This document shows positions 16,629-16,739 of a DNA stretch of 16,739 nt, one piece after another. Source of the stretch: Desulfuromusa sp. Lineage in GTDB: Bacteria > Desulfobacterota > Desulfuromonadia > Desulfuromonadales > Geopsychrobacteraceae. Position 1 is the stretch's first letter, and every line of letters begins with the position of its first letter. Location of the stretch: positions 1 through 16,739 of the forward strand of contig JAOZOH010000064.1 in assembly GCA_029933365.1 (NCBI GenBank), written 5' to 3'. Both the position numbers and the translations under genes were made by a program. The notes under the pieces were generated by a model, which saw only the letters and a program-made list of their open reading frames with translations, made no database searches and was not told the origin of the DNA.

Positions 16629-16739
16629 TCATTCCCAGCGATCCCCACGCTTACGACGCAGCTCGATGTCCATGGACTCCACCCGCCCGCGATCACTGAT
16701 GAACGAGCTGAGTCCCCAACTCACCAGACTGATGATCAG
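16629..16739 (-). CDS. C-terminal end of an unidentified protein (partial)
   Basis: Reading leftward from the window edge, an open frame gives 36 residues, LIISLVSWGLSSFISD then RGRVESMDIELRRKRGDRWE, ending at TGA (16631-16629). The first part is hydrophobic and could be the last membrane helix; the remainder is a charged cytoplasmic-type tail rich in Arg. DNA here is visibly richer in G+C than the small genes beside it, consistent with a normal coding region. The start and most of the gene lie outside the window, and I cannot name the family. Confidence 0.55.
   Translation of the reverse strand: MIISLVSWGLSSFISDRGRVESMDIELRRKRGDRWE

Overview
The window carries housekeeping genes of a Gram-negative anaerobe with moderate G+C. 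Protein sequence style, the carA-carB-greA order, the redox-disulfide (DUF1858) protein and a DUF4124/aspartic-protease fusion all suggest the order Desulfuromonadales (Geobacter, Pelobacter, Desulfuromonas and relatives). That placement is inferred from gene content; no 16S gene is present.

Left third, plus strand. A lepA-lepB pair (translation factor EF-4 and signal peptidase I) follows a plausible sigma-70 promoter. Next come pyrR, pyrB and pyrC behind a leader RNA that contains a recognisable PyrR-binding stem-loop and an intrinsic terminator, so this operon is very probably attenuated in response to pyrimidine nucleotides. A repeat of about 90 bp with hairpins separates pyrC from carA-carB, which overlap by 8 nt and encode both subunits of carbamoyl-phosphate synthetase. 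PyrR, PyrB, PyrC and CarAB together cover the first three steps of UMP synthesis plus their regulator.

Middle, plus strand. A strong terminator sits between carB and greA, so close to greA that greA must be reached by readthrough or from a promoter upstream of the terminator. Two tandem terminator-like hairpins follow greA. Then come a 67-residue DUF1858 protein, recG, a second palindromic repeat and a zeta-crystallin-type quinone oxidoreductase that ends at a hairpin.

Right end, minus strand. Four small, poorly characterised genes run leftward: a secreted protein with two cysteines, an SseB-family protein whose frame is broken by one in-frame TAG, a two-CxxC zinc-ribbon-like protein, and an exported DUF4124/retropepsin-like protein. 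The last 111 bp hold the C-terminal end of a further minus-strand gene that continues outside the window. This right-hand portion is the accessory part. The interrupted SseB gene, the greA leader terminator and the PyrR leader are the observations most worth checking. I found no CRISPR array, tRNA, rRNA, intact insertion sequence or clearly new defence or mobile system.
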